From Akkermansiaceae bacterium (GTDB taxonomy: Bacteria; Verrucomicrobiota; Verrucomicrobiia; Verrucomicrobiales; Akkermansiaceae): DNA of 12,640 nucleotides. Below are positions 6,541 to 12,640 of the stretch, piece after piece. Under the pieces are notes generated by a model, which was given only the letters and a program-made list of their open reading frames with translations, was not told where the DNA came from and made no database searches. A program made the position numbers and the translations under genes. The number at the start of each line of letters is the position of its first letter. The stretch's first letter is position 1. The DNA lies in assembly GCA_028293225.1 (NCBI GenBank), contig JAQGPE010000247.1:1-12640 (forward strand), written 5' to 3'.

Positions 6541-8700
6541 TCACCCTGCCCGCTGCATCTCCACCAGGTCCCTCAAGATCGCCAGGCTCTCGCGCTTCTG
6601 TGGGTCCAGACGGCTGGGCCATTTCAGCGCTCCGGCCGCGGCTTCCAGGCGCAGGTGCGACGGATCTTCGGTGGCCGGATCGGCCTTCCACAGCGACTCG
6701 TTGTTCAGGGCCAAGGTGTAGAAGCCGAGCTGCTCGCGGTCCGCGGCTTCCTGGGCGGCGAATCTCACCCGCCGCCCGGCCTCGCGCTCCTTCAGCAGCC
6801 CGGCGTTGGCCGCGCTCTCGGCACGACGGGTGTCCAGATTCAGACTCACCTCATTTCGCGTCAGCCGCTCCTTCAACCGCGCGGCGTCCTGGCGGGTCTC
6901 CGCGAAATCGGCGGACGCTGCCATCCGGGCGGTGCTTTGCGCGGCCAGCTCCGGCAGGTGCAGCCGGGCCCGGTCGGCCGGGTGGAAGCTGGCCGCCGGG
7001 GCGATCCGGTCCTGTTCCAGGGCCTCGTCCAGGCTGCTCTCGCCCAGCTCCCAGGCATCGGTGGAACCCGCCACCAGCAGATCCGGCACGACGCCGCGGT
7101 TCTGCGTCGAGACTCCTGATGGCCGGTAGAATTTCTGGATCGTCAGCCGCAGCGCTCCGGCATCCCGCCGCGCCGCGAAGAAGGGCATCTGCTCACCGAT
7201 GTTCCTGACGATCTGCACCGTCCCTTTCCCGAAAGTCGAGCTGTCGCCGGCGATGACCGCCCTCCCGTCGTCCTGCAGCGCGGCCGCCATGATCTCGCTG
7301 GCAGAGGCGCTGCCCCGGTCGGTGAGCACCACCAGCGGCCCGTTGTAGACCGGCTCCCGGTCTTCCGATCCCAGCACGTCCACGCGGCCGATTCCATCCT
7401 TCACCTGCACGACCGGCCCAGCCTTGGTAAAGAGTCCGGTGATCCGCTGCGCCTCGATGAGCGCCCCGCCGCCGTTGCCACGGAGGTCGAAGAGCAGCCC
7501 GTCGATGCCGCCCGCTTTCAGCCGGACCAGCAGCCGCCCGACGTCGTCCCCGCAACTGGTCTGTCCGTTCTCGAAGTCGCGGTAAAACGAAGGCAGCGTG
7601 ATCACTCCCAGCCGCCGCCGTGCGCCCTGCGGCTGCCCGGCCGGCATCTCGACGATTCCCGCGCTGGCCTGCCGGTCCTCCAGCGGCACCTCGTCCCGCA
7701 CGATCGTCACCTTTCTTTCCGGTCCTGCCGGGGAGTTCACCTTCAGGGTGACCTTGGTGCCGCGCTCCCCGCGCACCAGGCCGATCACGCGGTCGAGCTT
7801 CATGAAGCCGATGTCCGTCAGCTCCCGCGGCCCGTCCGCATCGGGGTCCACGGCGGTGATGCGATCCCCCGGCTGCAGGCCGCCCTGGAGGTCGGCCGGG
7901 CCGTGGATGACCAGCCCCTTTACCTCCGTCGCGCCATCCTCCGCGCTCTGCAGCAGCGTGCCGATCCCGATGGTCTGGTGGCGCATCTCGTCATTGAAGC
8001 TCACCACCTCGGCCGCATTCATGTAATCGGTATGCGGGTCGAAGGACTGCGCGACCGCGCTGAGAAACAGCGCCGCCACTTCCCCCGGCCCCTGCTCGGC
8101 GGTGACCGAGGTCAGCAGCCGTTCATACCGCGCGGCCAGCCGCGTCTGTGGAGTCGCGGGATCGCCTGACTGGTCTCCGGAGTTTTCCCGCCGCAGTATT
8201 TCCTCCAGCACGGCGGCCTTCACCGACTGCTGCCAGCGGGCCATGGACTCCGCCTCGCCCGCTGGCCAGGGTTCCTCCCAGCGGCCCAGCGGCGCGGTCT
8301 CATTTCCGGTGAAATCGAAGCGGTTTTCCGCCAGCAGCCTCTTCGCCTCCGCGACCCGCGACGCCACCCGGCTACGGTACACGCCGTAGATTTTGTTCGC
8401 TCCCGCGAGGGCTTCCTCCTTCAAAAGCATTTCTCCCAGGGTGCTGCCGCTGTAGTCCCTGTGGAAGTCCGCGACATCCCGGGCGGTGAAGAAGGCCTTC
8501 CCGGGATCGAGCAATTTCAGGTAGTGGTCCAGAAAGCGACCGCTGACCTGGGAGAACGGCAGCCGGGAGAAATGGCCGTTCTGTAGCATGATCGCCATCT
8601 GGCGGCCGACTTCATCAAAGTCCGGCGGGGTGGGCGGAGCGGCGGCGGATAGATACGATAAACCTAGTAGAATGAGCGCGGAGAGGACTGAAGATTTCAT
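6541..8700 (-). CDS. prc: Carboxy-terminal (tail-specific) processing protease, S41 family
   Basis: A 719-residue periplasmic endoprotease that cuts proteins according to their C-terminal tails; E. coli Prc/Tsp is the reference and is of similar length. The order is signal peptide (about 1-20), N-terminal Tsp domain (about 25-230, with LLDPGKAFFTARD), PDZ domain (about 240-335, with GLQPGDRITAVD), S41 catalytic core (about 363-545) and a C-terminal DUF3340-like helical domain (about 560-715). The catalytic Ser is S466 in GSASASEI and the Lys is K492 in TFGKGTVQ. D477 matches the third catalytic-site residue of E. coli Prc, and LFDLRGNGGG (403-412) is the usual strand before the active site. 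All key residues are present. It lies 141 bases downstream of the sigma-factor gene on the same strand. No Shine-Dalgarno; a CTTCC-repeat pyrimidine tract precedes the ATG. Confidence 0.95.
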   Translation of the reverse strand: MKSSVLSALILLGLSYLSAAAPPTPPDFDEVGRQMAIMLQNGHFSRLPFSQVSGRFLDHYLKLLDPGKAFFTARDVADFHRDYSGSTLGEMLLKEEALAGANKIYGVYRSRVASRVAEAKRLLAENRFDFTGNETAPLGRWEEPWPAGEAESMARWQQSVKAAVLEEILRRENSGDQSGDPATPQTRLAARYERLLTSVTAEQGPGEVAALFLSAVAQSFDPHTDYMNAAEVVSFNDEMRHQTIGIGTLLQSAEDGATEVKGLVIHGPADLQGGLQPGDRITAVDPDADGPRELTDIGFMKLDRVIGLVRGERGTKVTLKVNSPAGPERKVTIVRDEVPLEDRQASAGIVEMPAGQPQGARRRLGVITLPSFYRDFENGQTSCGDDVGRLLVRLKAGGIDGLLFDLRGNGGGALIEAQRITGLFTKAGPVVQVKDGIGRVDVLGSEDREPVYNGPLVVLTDRGSASASEIMAAALQDDGRAVIAGDSSTFGKGTVQIVRNIGEQMPFFAARRDAGALRLTIQKFYRPSGVSTQNRGVVPDLLVAGSTDAWELGESSLDEALEQDRIAPAASFHPADRARLHLPELAAQSTARMAASADFAETRQDAARLKERLTRNEVSLNLDTRRAESAANAGLLKEREAGRRVRFAAQEAADREQLGFYTLALNNESLWKADPATEDPSHLRLEAAAGALKWPSRLDPQKRESLAILRDLVEMQRAG

Positions 8701-8841
8701 AGAAAGAAGGAAGGAAGCGAAAATGGAGGGACATGGACGCGGGAAGGCGCCGGCCCGGGGACCGCAGCGGATCCGCCGGGCGATGCCGGGAAGGAGAGTC
8801 GCGGGCCCTGAAGCGGGCCGGACCGGGGCCGGGCGATGCGC
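8701..8841 (-). other. Gap between sigma-factor and protease genes with small repeats
   Basis: This GC-rich spacer contains a 12-base direct repeat, GCCGGGCGATGC, at 8775-8786 and 8828-8839, and a short hairpin GGCCC/GGGCC (8804-8808 with 8815-8819). A purine tract on the plus strand next to 8701 is the pyrimidine-rich leader of the protease. There is no T-run, so I cannot call a terminator, and readthrough from the sigma gene into the protease gene remains possible. Confidence 0.4.
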
Positions 8842-9888
8842 CTAGCTCAGCAGGACACTTCGAGCGGAGGCGGGCTCCTGCCGCCGCAGGACGACCTCGA
8901 GCTGGCGGCCCGCGGGCGGCAGCCGGAAGGCCGGGTCATCCTCGACCGGGGCGCTCAGGAGAAGGGGCGGGCCGGACTTGCTGGCGGTGGCCTGCTTCAG
9001 TTCGAGAAGGGCCGCGGCCGGGTCGTCGGCAGGCGGCGAAAGCGGCGGCGCGGGAATGACCTCGCGGGTCGTCTTGCTCACGGCAGGGGCGACTGACGGA
9101 TGGGAGAATGGGCGGGCAACGGCCAGCGCAACGAGGACGACTGCGGCCAGCGCGGACAGCGCACCCGCACCAATGAGGATCTCCTTTCGCGCCGCTGCCG
9201 TTAGACGGATGAGCCACCCGGACGTTGGCAATGGATGGACTGCCAGGACCTTGAGCACGGCGGTCTGCAAGCCGTCCGGAACCACTGGCGCGGCATGGGC
9301 TGGCAGGCACAGTGCGAGCAGGGCGGAGGAGGTGACGATGCCGCGCCGCTCCAGCAGCCCGCGCATCTTTTCCACCGCCCGCTTCAGCCGCATCCGCACG
9401 GCGTCCTCTGACAGGCCCAGCGTCGCGGCGATGGCTGCGTGCGAGCAGCCGGTGAAAAACCGCGACAGCACCAACTCGCGGTCGGCCGCGGGCAGCCTGG
9501 CGATGACTTCATCGATGACGGGCGAAATCTTTTCCCACGCGAAAGGGGCGGCGCTTGCTCCCCCGCCCTCTCCGGCAAAGGTCGCGGCGGCGGTGGTCTC
9601 GCGACGACGGCGGCGCGTCTCCGTGCGGATCATGTCGATCGACACCGAGCGGGTCACTCGATGCAGCCAAACCGGCAGGGTCAGGCCTTTTGGGAGGCCG
9701 TTGCCCAGAGCGGCCAGCCGGATGAAAACGGTCTGGCTCACCTCCTCCGCCAGGCCCGCATCCCGGGTCAGGCGCAGGGCGGCGGAATGCACCAGCGGCA
9801 GATGCTCCCGGACCACCGTGGCAAAGGCCTGCTGATTCCCGCTCTGCAGGTAGCGGTCAAACGGACTGAGATGCATTTCGGCGATCAT
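8842..9888 (-). CDS. ECF-type RNA polymerase sigma factor with C-terminal membrane tail
   Basis: Using the ATG at 9888 the protein has 348 residues, against about 170-200 for a plain ECF sigma factor. Region 2 spans about residues 12-88 (LVHSAALRLTRDAGLAEEVSQT, core binding and -10 recognition). Region 4 spans about 124-178 (VIARLPAADRELVLSRFF, then the helix-turn-helix HAAIAATLGLSEDAVRMRLK). After that come a hydrophobic stretch SSALLALCLPAHAAP (187-201), a clear membrane helix (about 237-258, ILIGAGALSALAAVVLVALAVA), and a Pro-rich tail of about 90 residues that should be outside the cytoplasm. No separate anti-sigma gene is next to it; the fused tail may take that role, as inferred for similar Verrucomicrobiota/Planctomycetota proteins. 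Starts at ATG 9876 or TTG 9930 are possible alternatives. Confidence 0.9.
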   Translation of the reverse strand: MIAEMHLSPFDRYLQSGNQQAFATVVREHLPLVHSAALRLTRDAGLAEEVSQTVFIRLAALGNGLPKGLTLPVWLHRVTRSVSIDMIRTETRRRRRETTAAATFAGEGGGASAAPFAWEKISPVIDEVIARLPAADRELVLSRFFTGCSHAAIAATLGLSEDAVRMRLKRAVEKMRGLLERRGIVTSSALLALCLPAHAAPVVPDGLQTAVLKVLAVHPLPTSGWLIRLTAAARKEILIGAGALSALAAVVLVALAVARPFSHPSVAPAVSKTTREVIPAPPLSPPADDPAAALLELKQATASKSGPPLLLSAPVEDDPAFRLPPAGRQLEVVLRRQEPASARSVLLS

Positions 9889-9995
9889 CTTCAATGAGGT
9901 ATTCGTCACCGCCCGGCGAAGACCGAACAATTATTTTGGGGCGAGGGGAAGAAAACACCGGTCGCCCGCTTTTGGAGGAAAGGATGCAGGTGGGG

Positions 9996-10478
9996 TTATT
10001 TCACACGGCTTAATGTGACAGGCTCATCGCCGAGCTTGCCGCGCAGGAGCTCCTTGGTCGCGAGGACCGTAAAGGCGTGGTGCGCGCCATTGCTCCAGGT
10101 GAGGACCATTTCATCTTCCTTAATCACCCAGGTGCCGGTGGCGCCGTTGGTGTGAGAGAGGGTTCCGTTGGGAAAGATGGTCAACAAGCCACCGGATTTT
10201 TCCCGCCACTCGCCGAACATGGATTGAGCGATGATGAGGTTCATCTCGTGTTTTACGACCAGGGCCTCAGCGAGGTTCTTGTCCTTGAGTGCCTTGTCGT
10301 AGAGCTTGGTGAGATCCTGGACATATCGCTCGCGCAGCGGGTCGAGCGCGGATTCACAGGCCTTTTGGAAATCGCGCTGGAGCTTTTTCGCCGGGGCGGG
10401 CAAGTCGGTGGTGGACTCGGCAAAGGAAGGACAGGCGCAGAGGATGACTATCAGAGAGATTTGAAGGAGATGTTTCAT
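9996..10478 (-). CDS. Small secreted protein with helical segment and C-terminal beta domain
   Basis: A 160-residue protein from the ATG at 10478, which opens a signal peptide MKHLLQISLIVILCACPSFA. Cys16 could alternatively be a lipoprotein cysteine, but LCAC is a poor lipobox. Residues 25-85 form an amphipathic helix pair with LTKLYDKALKDKNLAEALVVKHEM, a pattern often seen in Verrucomicrobiota and Planctomycetota secreted proteins. Residues 89-160 form a beta unit with TIFPNGTLSH, GTWVIKEDEMVLTWSNG and LSRVK, resembling small lipocalin-like or WxxG domains found with such helices. The biochemical role is unknown. A start 15 codons upstream (10523) would bury the signal peptide and is less likely. 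It lies about 107 bases upstream of the sigma-factor start on the same strand. Confidence 0.85.
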   Translation of the reverse strand: MKHLLQISLIVILCACPSFAESTTDLPAPAKKLQRDFQKACESALDPLRERYVQDLTKLYDKALKDKNLAEALVVKHEMNLIIAQSMFGEWREKSGGLLTIFPNGTLSHTNGATGTWVIKEDEMVLTWSNGAHHAFTVLATKELLRGKLGDEPVTLSRVK

Positions 10479-10529
10479 GATAGAAGGAGGCGGGAGACCG
10501 CTGAGGCCCAACAAACCATTCAAAAATAA

Positions 10530-10558
10530 TGAGCACGAGAATGGGCTTGGCGAGGCAA
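10530..10558 (-). promoter_or_regulatory. Candidate promoter for the small secreted protein and sigma-factor genes
   Basis: On the minus strand TTGCCT (10553-10558) and TGCTCA (10530-10535) are spaced by 17 bases, in the AT-rich gap about 50 bases ahead of the ATG at 10478. It may also serve the sigma-factor gene by readthrough. Motif match only. Confidence 0.33.
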
Positions 10559-10571
10559 TTTGGGTGAACGG

Positions 10572-10592
10572 TGAGGTACCATTGGAACCTCA
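10572..10592 (-). repeat. Palindromic hairpin downstream of the methyltransferase gene (copy 2)
   Basis: TGAGGT (10572-10577) pairs with ACCTCA (10587-10592), and inside it CCA (10579-10581) pairs with TGG (10583-10585), separated by one mismatch. On the plus strand a run of seven T follows at 10601-10607, but no plus-strand gene precedes it. On the minus strand, the direction of the methyltransferase, no T-run follows. It lies 37 bases after the methyltransferase stop and shares its sequence pattern with 4766-4794. Confidence 0.5.
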
Positions 10593-10629
10593 GGCGCTGC
10601 TTTTTTTCTCCCTTGAGAGTGGATTCATC

Positions 10630-11247
10630 TCAAGCCCGCCCGAACAGAGCCAGCCGGCGGTCGACGGATTTCCCGGGGGCGTCGGGGAGATCCCGGGACT
10701 GGAAATTCCGCAAATCGGCGATCTTGTTTCCGCCACACTGGACCAGGCAGGCCATGGCCTGTTCGTGCTCGCGGTCGAAGTAGGAGGTGATCGCCAGCAG
10801 CCCGCCGGGTTTCAGGGCAGCCAGCGCATTGCGGAATAGGACGATCCAGGACGGCTGGTCGTGCCAGTAGTTCTGGTGGCGGATGAAGACCAGGTCGAAG
10901 GGCGGCAGCTCCCGCATGCGGTCGGTGCGGGAGGCGTCGCCGGTGCGGAAGTCGAGCTGCCAGCCGGACGGCGCGGCGGGGATCCAGCGGCGGCGGGCCT
11001 CGGCGATTTCCGGCGGACGCAGGTCGATGCCGAGGTAGAAGACCTCCTCCGCGGCCGGGCAGGCGGCACGGAGCAGCTCGGCGGTTTCATCGGCGCGGCC
11101 GCAGGCCAGGTTCAGGAGGGCGGCTCTTGGCGGCGCGGCCCACCCGGCGGTCCGCAGACCGAGCGCCAGCAGGCCGCCGAGGCGGGCGATGTCCTCCGCG
11201 ATTCCGGGGTAGCTGAAAGGCACGGCGGGGCGAAGGGGCGTCGTCAT
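10630..11247 (-). CDS. Class I SAM-dependent methyltransferase
   Basis: A 205-residue Rossmann-fold methyltransferase. Motif I is LLNLACGR (44-51), the acidic residue at the end of strand 2 is Asp75 in YLGIDLRPPEI, motif II is around GDAS (103-106), FDLVFIRHQNYWHD (117-130) is motif IV, and LKPGGLLAITSY (145-156) is the motif VI loop and strand. The protein is cytoplasmic, with no signal or membrane segment. There is no extra domain to indicate the substrate. Start at the ATG 11247, without a visible Shine-Dalgarno. It lies 112 bases downstream of the 11360-11806 gene on the same strand; cotranscription is uncertain. Confidence 0.88.
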   Translation of the reverse strand: MTTPLRPAVPFSYPGIAEDIARLGGLLALGLRTAGWAAPPRAALLNLACGRADETAELLRAACPAAEEVFYLGIDLRPPEIAEARRRWIPAAPSGWQLDFRTGDASRTDRMRELPPFDLVFIRHQNYWHDQPSWIVLFRNALAALKPGGLLAITSYFDREHEQAMACLVQCGGNKIADLRNFQSRDLPDAPGKSVDRRLALFGRA

Positions 11248-11274
11248 CCGCGGCGAGTCATCACCACCGGCGGC

Positions 11275-11291
11275 GGGATTTCAAGTTTGTG
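11275..11291. repeat. 17-base direct repeat, copy 1
   Basis: GGGATTTCAAGTTTGTG occurs here and, identically and in the same orientation, at 11987-12003. This copy is 28 bases ahead of the methyltransferase start. On the minus strand it contributes TTGAAA (11279-11284) at a possible -35 position. Confidence 0.7.
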
Positions 11292-11359
11292 GAGACCATG
11301 CGGTTCCCGGCGCAGCGTTCATCTGCGGGGGACAGCAGGTATACCCGGGCCGGATTGAG

Positions 11360-11806
11360 CTATTTGGCTTTGTCATAGATCACCAGGAGAGGGTGACAGG
11401 CCCAACCTCTCGCTGGAGGAAGCTCCATGCCGTAGGGAGGATAACCCGTGGCCTGGATCGACTCAAAACCGACAATCTCAATGTCATTGAGTCCCGGCAG
11501 TTTTTCAAATTCCCGCTCTTTCACAGCGGTGGCAAAAACGACCTTGATTCGGGTCGTGTTCGAGGCTTCTCCCGCGGCCCTGGCCCACCAGATTTGCTTG
11601 GCATGCGATGGATCCTGAACCTGGTCATCGGGGCCTTTGAATAGTTCAATTCTCTGGGTGAAAATTTCGCCCAATCCTTTCCCGAAGAATGACCTGATGA
11701 TAAATTCCCTGGGCTGGTCTGTGGGCGGCTCCCAATATTTCCCATGGGTGGAGCCTTTCTGCGCCAGGCTGGCTAGCATCAGGATCGGAATGATGGCATT
11801 TTTCAT
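11360..11806 (-). CDS. Small secreted hypothetical protein
   Basis: A 148-residue protein with a short N-terminal hydrophobic segment (MKNAIIPILMLASLA) suggesting export, although the cleavage site is not obvious. The mature part contains FIIRSFFGKGLGEIFTQRIELF (about 35-56), a Trp-Trp-Ala-Arg segment (about 73-76) and GYPPYGMELPPARGW near the C-terminus. I recognise no family. Its GC content is visibly lower than its neighbours, and the two copies of the 17-base repeat lie on either side of it. Both suggest that it may be an acquired cargo gene. Start at the ATG 11806, which overlaps a TGA stop of an upstream reading frame (ATGA). Confidence 0.72.
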   Translation of the reverse strand: MKNAIIPILMLASLAQKGSTHGKYWEPPTDQPREFIIRSFFGKGLGEIFTQRIELFKGPDDQVQDPSHAKQIWWARAAGEASNTTRIKVVFATAVKEREFEKLPGLNDIEIVGFESIQATGYPPYGMELPPARGWACHPLLVIYDKAK

Positions 11807-11967
11807 CGGGCTTTAGTCGATGCTATTTCCAGGGCGTTATTCAAGCCGAGCCTCCGGATTCGGCCGTCGTCCCGGGCTCGACGGGGTATTTCCGCTGAAG
11901 AATTGGCGGATCCGCGCATGGCAGTGCAAGGGGGTGATTTCCAGGTGATTGTCATCCTCTCGGGAGC

Positions 11968-11993
11968 CGTGCAAATCCCTCGCACGGGGATTT
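11968..11993 (+). other. Mutually exclusive hairpins upstream of the kinase gene
   Basis: CGTGC (11968-11972) pairs with GCACG (11982-11986), while AAATCCC (11973-11979) pairs with GGGATTT (11987-11993). The two stems interlock in sequence and have almost no loop bases between them, so they should exclude each other rather than form a pseudoknot. The right arm is the beginning of repeat copy 2. Confidence 0.4.
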
Positions 11994-12003
11994 CAAGTTT
12001 GTG
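11987..12003. repeat. 17-base direct repeat, copy 2
   Basis: This copy is identical to 11275-11291. Its 3' end (TTGTGC at 11999-12004) forms the candidate -35 box of the kinase promoter. Confidence 0.7.
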
Positions 12004-12027
12004 CCGGTTCCGTCACTGCCCTAGGCT
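11999..12027 (+). promoter_or_regulatory. Candidate promoter for the kinase gene
   Basis: TTGTGC (11999-12004) and TAGGCT (12022-12027) are spaced by exactly 17 bases and would place the transcription start about 15 bases before the ATG at 12050. It overlaps the 17-base repeat. Motif match only. Confidence 0.4.
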
Positions 12028-12049
12028 GCGCTGCGATTCCTCCCTGCCG

Positions 12050-12640
12050 ATGGTTCCCAGCACCCAGATCCGCCCCGTCGATGCCGAACTGCAGAGCTCC
12101 ATCGCGGAGATCGCGGATCATTTCGCGATCGAGGGCGACTTCATCGAGGGCCGGGAAATCGTCAGCGGCCACATCAACTCGACCTACCGCGCGACCTTTG
12201 AAAAAGCCGGCGGGGTCCGCCAGCGCTATATTCTGCAGAAGATCAACGCGCACGTGTTCAAGGATCCGATCGCGGTGATGCGGAATGTGGAGTGCGTGAC
12301 CCGCCACATCAACTGGAAGGTCCTGCGGGTCAAAAAGGACATGGGCGGCCAGACGCTGAATCTCTACCCGGGCCGTGGCGGCAAGGCCTGGGTGGTGGCG
12401 CCGGACGGCGGGGTGTGGCGCTGCTACAACTCGATCGAAGGCTGCGTGACCTACGACATCATCGAGAACACCCGCCAGGCCTACCAGGCGGCCAAGGCTT
12501 TCGGCTCCTTCCAGGATCTGGTCAGCGACCTCCCGGCCAGCTCGGTGGAGGAGACGATCCCCGGCTTCCACGACACGCGGAAGCGCTACCAGGCGCTGCG
12601 GGACGCCATCGCCGCCGACCCGCTGGGCCGCGCGGCGGGG
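12050..12640 (+). CDS. Phosphotransferase (APH fold), N-acetylhexosamine 1-kinase-like, cut by right edge
   Basis: The first 197 codons of a cytoplasmic sugar kinase of the aminoglycoside-phosphotransferase fold. FAIEGDFIEG (25-34), SGHINSTY (39-46, the nucleotide-binding loop), RYILQKIN (59-66, with the Lys of the N-lobe) and VFKDPIAVMRNVECVTRHI (69-87) match the pattern of NahK-type N-acetylhexosamine kinases and their close relatives. The C-lobe with the catalytic Asp lies beyond the window. In the reference pathway NahK phosphorylates GlcNAc/GalNAc at C1. Here the substrate is only inferred by family. The ATG at 12050 has CCTCCC upstream and no Shine-Dalgarno; a promoter-like pair ends 22 bases before it. 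Confidence 0.88.
   Translation, partial: MVPSTQIRPVDAELQSSIAEIADHFAIEGDFIEGREIVSGHINSTYRATFEKAGGVRQRYILQKINAHVFKDPIAVMRNVECVTRHINWKVLRVKKDMGGQTLNLYPGRGGKAWVVAPDGGVWRCYNSIEGCVTYDIIENTRQAYQAAKAFGSFQDLVSDLPASSVEETIPGFHDTRKRYQALRDAIAADPLGRAAG

Larger units (their letters stand above)
11807..12049. promoter_or_regulatory. Divergent intergenic region with hairpins and candidate promoter
   Basis: This separates the minus-strand secreted gene and the plus-strand kinase. It contains a hairpin CCGTCG/CGACGG (11864-11869 with 11879-11884), two overlapping hairpins at 11968-11993, copy 2 of the 17-base repeat and a candidate promoter for the kinase. No convincing gene is seen, although short minus-strand frames stay open. 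Confidence 0.5.

Noticed and set aside
6426..7208. Long plus-strand frames opposite the 3' part of the protease and its downstream gap
   Set aside because: Pro/Arg/Ser-rich shadow of the prc gene.
8978..9835. 285-codon plus-strand frame opposite the sigma factor
   Set aside because: Antisense shadow; the minus strand has clear sigma regions 2 and 4.
11968..11993. H-type pseudoknot riboswitch
   Set aside because: The interlocking stems leave no loop bases to cross the helices, so a true pseudoknot is sterically unlikely; kept as alternative hairpins.
1..12640. CRISPR array, insertion sequence or rRNA/tRNA gene
   Set aside because: No regularly spaced repeats, no transposase motifs and no structural RNA signatures were seen anywhere in the window.

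Overview
The window is about 65% GC or higher and its protein set looks like a Verrucomicrobiota bacterium, perhaps close to Luteolibacter or Haloferula. The signs are lineage-style secreted hypothetical proteins, an ECF sigma factor with a fused membrane tail, and start codons that mostly lack a Shine-Dalgarno sequence. This placement is inferred from protein character only.

Layout. The left quarter (1-3177, minus strand) is one long RND efflux permease, truncated by the window edge just after its last membrane helix. It is preceded by a 432-base leader/intergenic region holding an 18-base inverted repeat (3521-3538) that looks like a TetR-type operator, and a nested hairpin. On the plus strand, 3610-4734 encodes a class C beta-lactamase-fold serine hydrolase. 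From 4829 to 11806 seven genes lie on the minus strand. In transcription order they are a small secreted hypothetical, a class I methyltransferase, a small secreted protein with a possible quantitative-sensor-like beta domain, an ECF sigma factor with a C-terminal transmembrane tail, a full-length tail-specific protease (Prc/Tsp, S41), a membrane-anchored helical-repeat protein, and another secreted hypothetical. A 243-base divergent intergenic region follows. The right edge (12050-12640, plus strand) carries the N-terminal half of a phosphotransferase of the N-acetylhexosamine kinase type.

How the genes may work together. The strongest functional suggestion is the run of secreted protein, membrane-tethered ECF sigma factor and periplasmic Prc-type protease in one orientation. 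It is compatible with an envelope-stress circuit in which the tail of the sigma factor is proteolysed, but this is inference. The efflux permease has the conserved Asp pair of the proton relay but an Ala where AcrB has Lys940. No adaptor or TetR gene is visible next to it.

Non-coding structure. I see a 17-base exact direct repeat flanking the 11360-11806 gene, two related palindromes downstream of unrelated genes, overlapping hairpins ahead of the kinase, and CCTCC-like pyrimidine tracts in place of ribosome binding sites before most starts.
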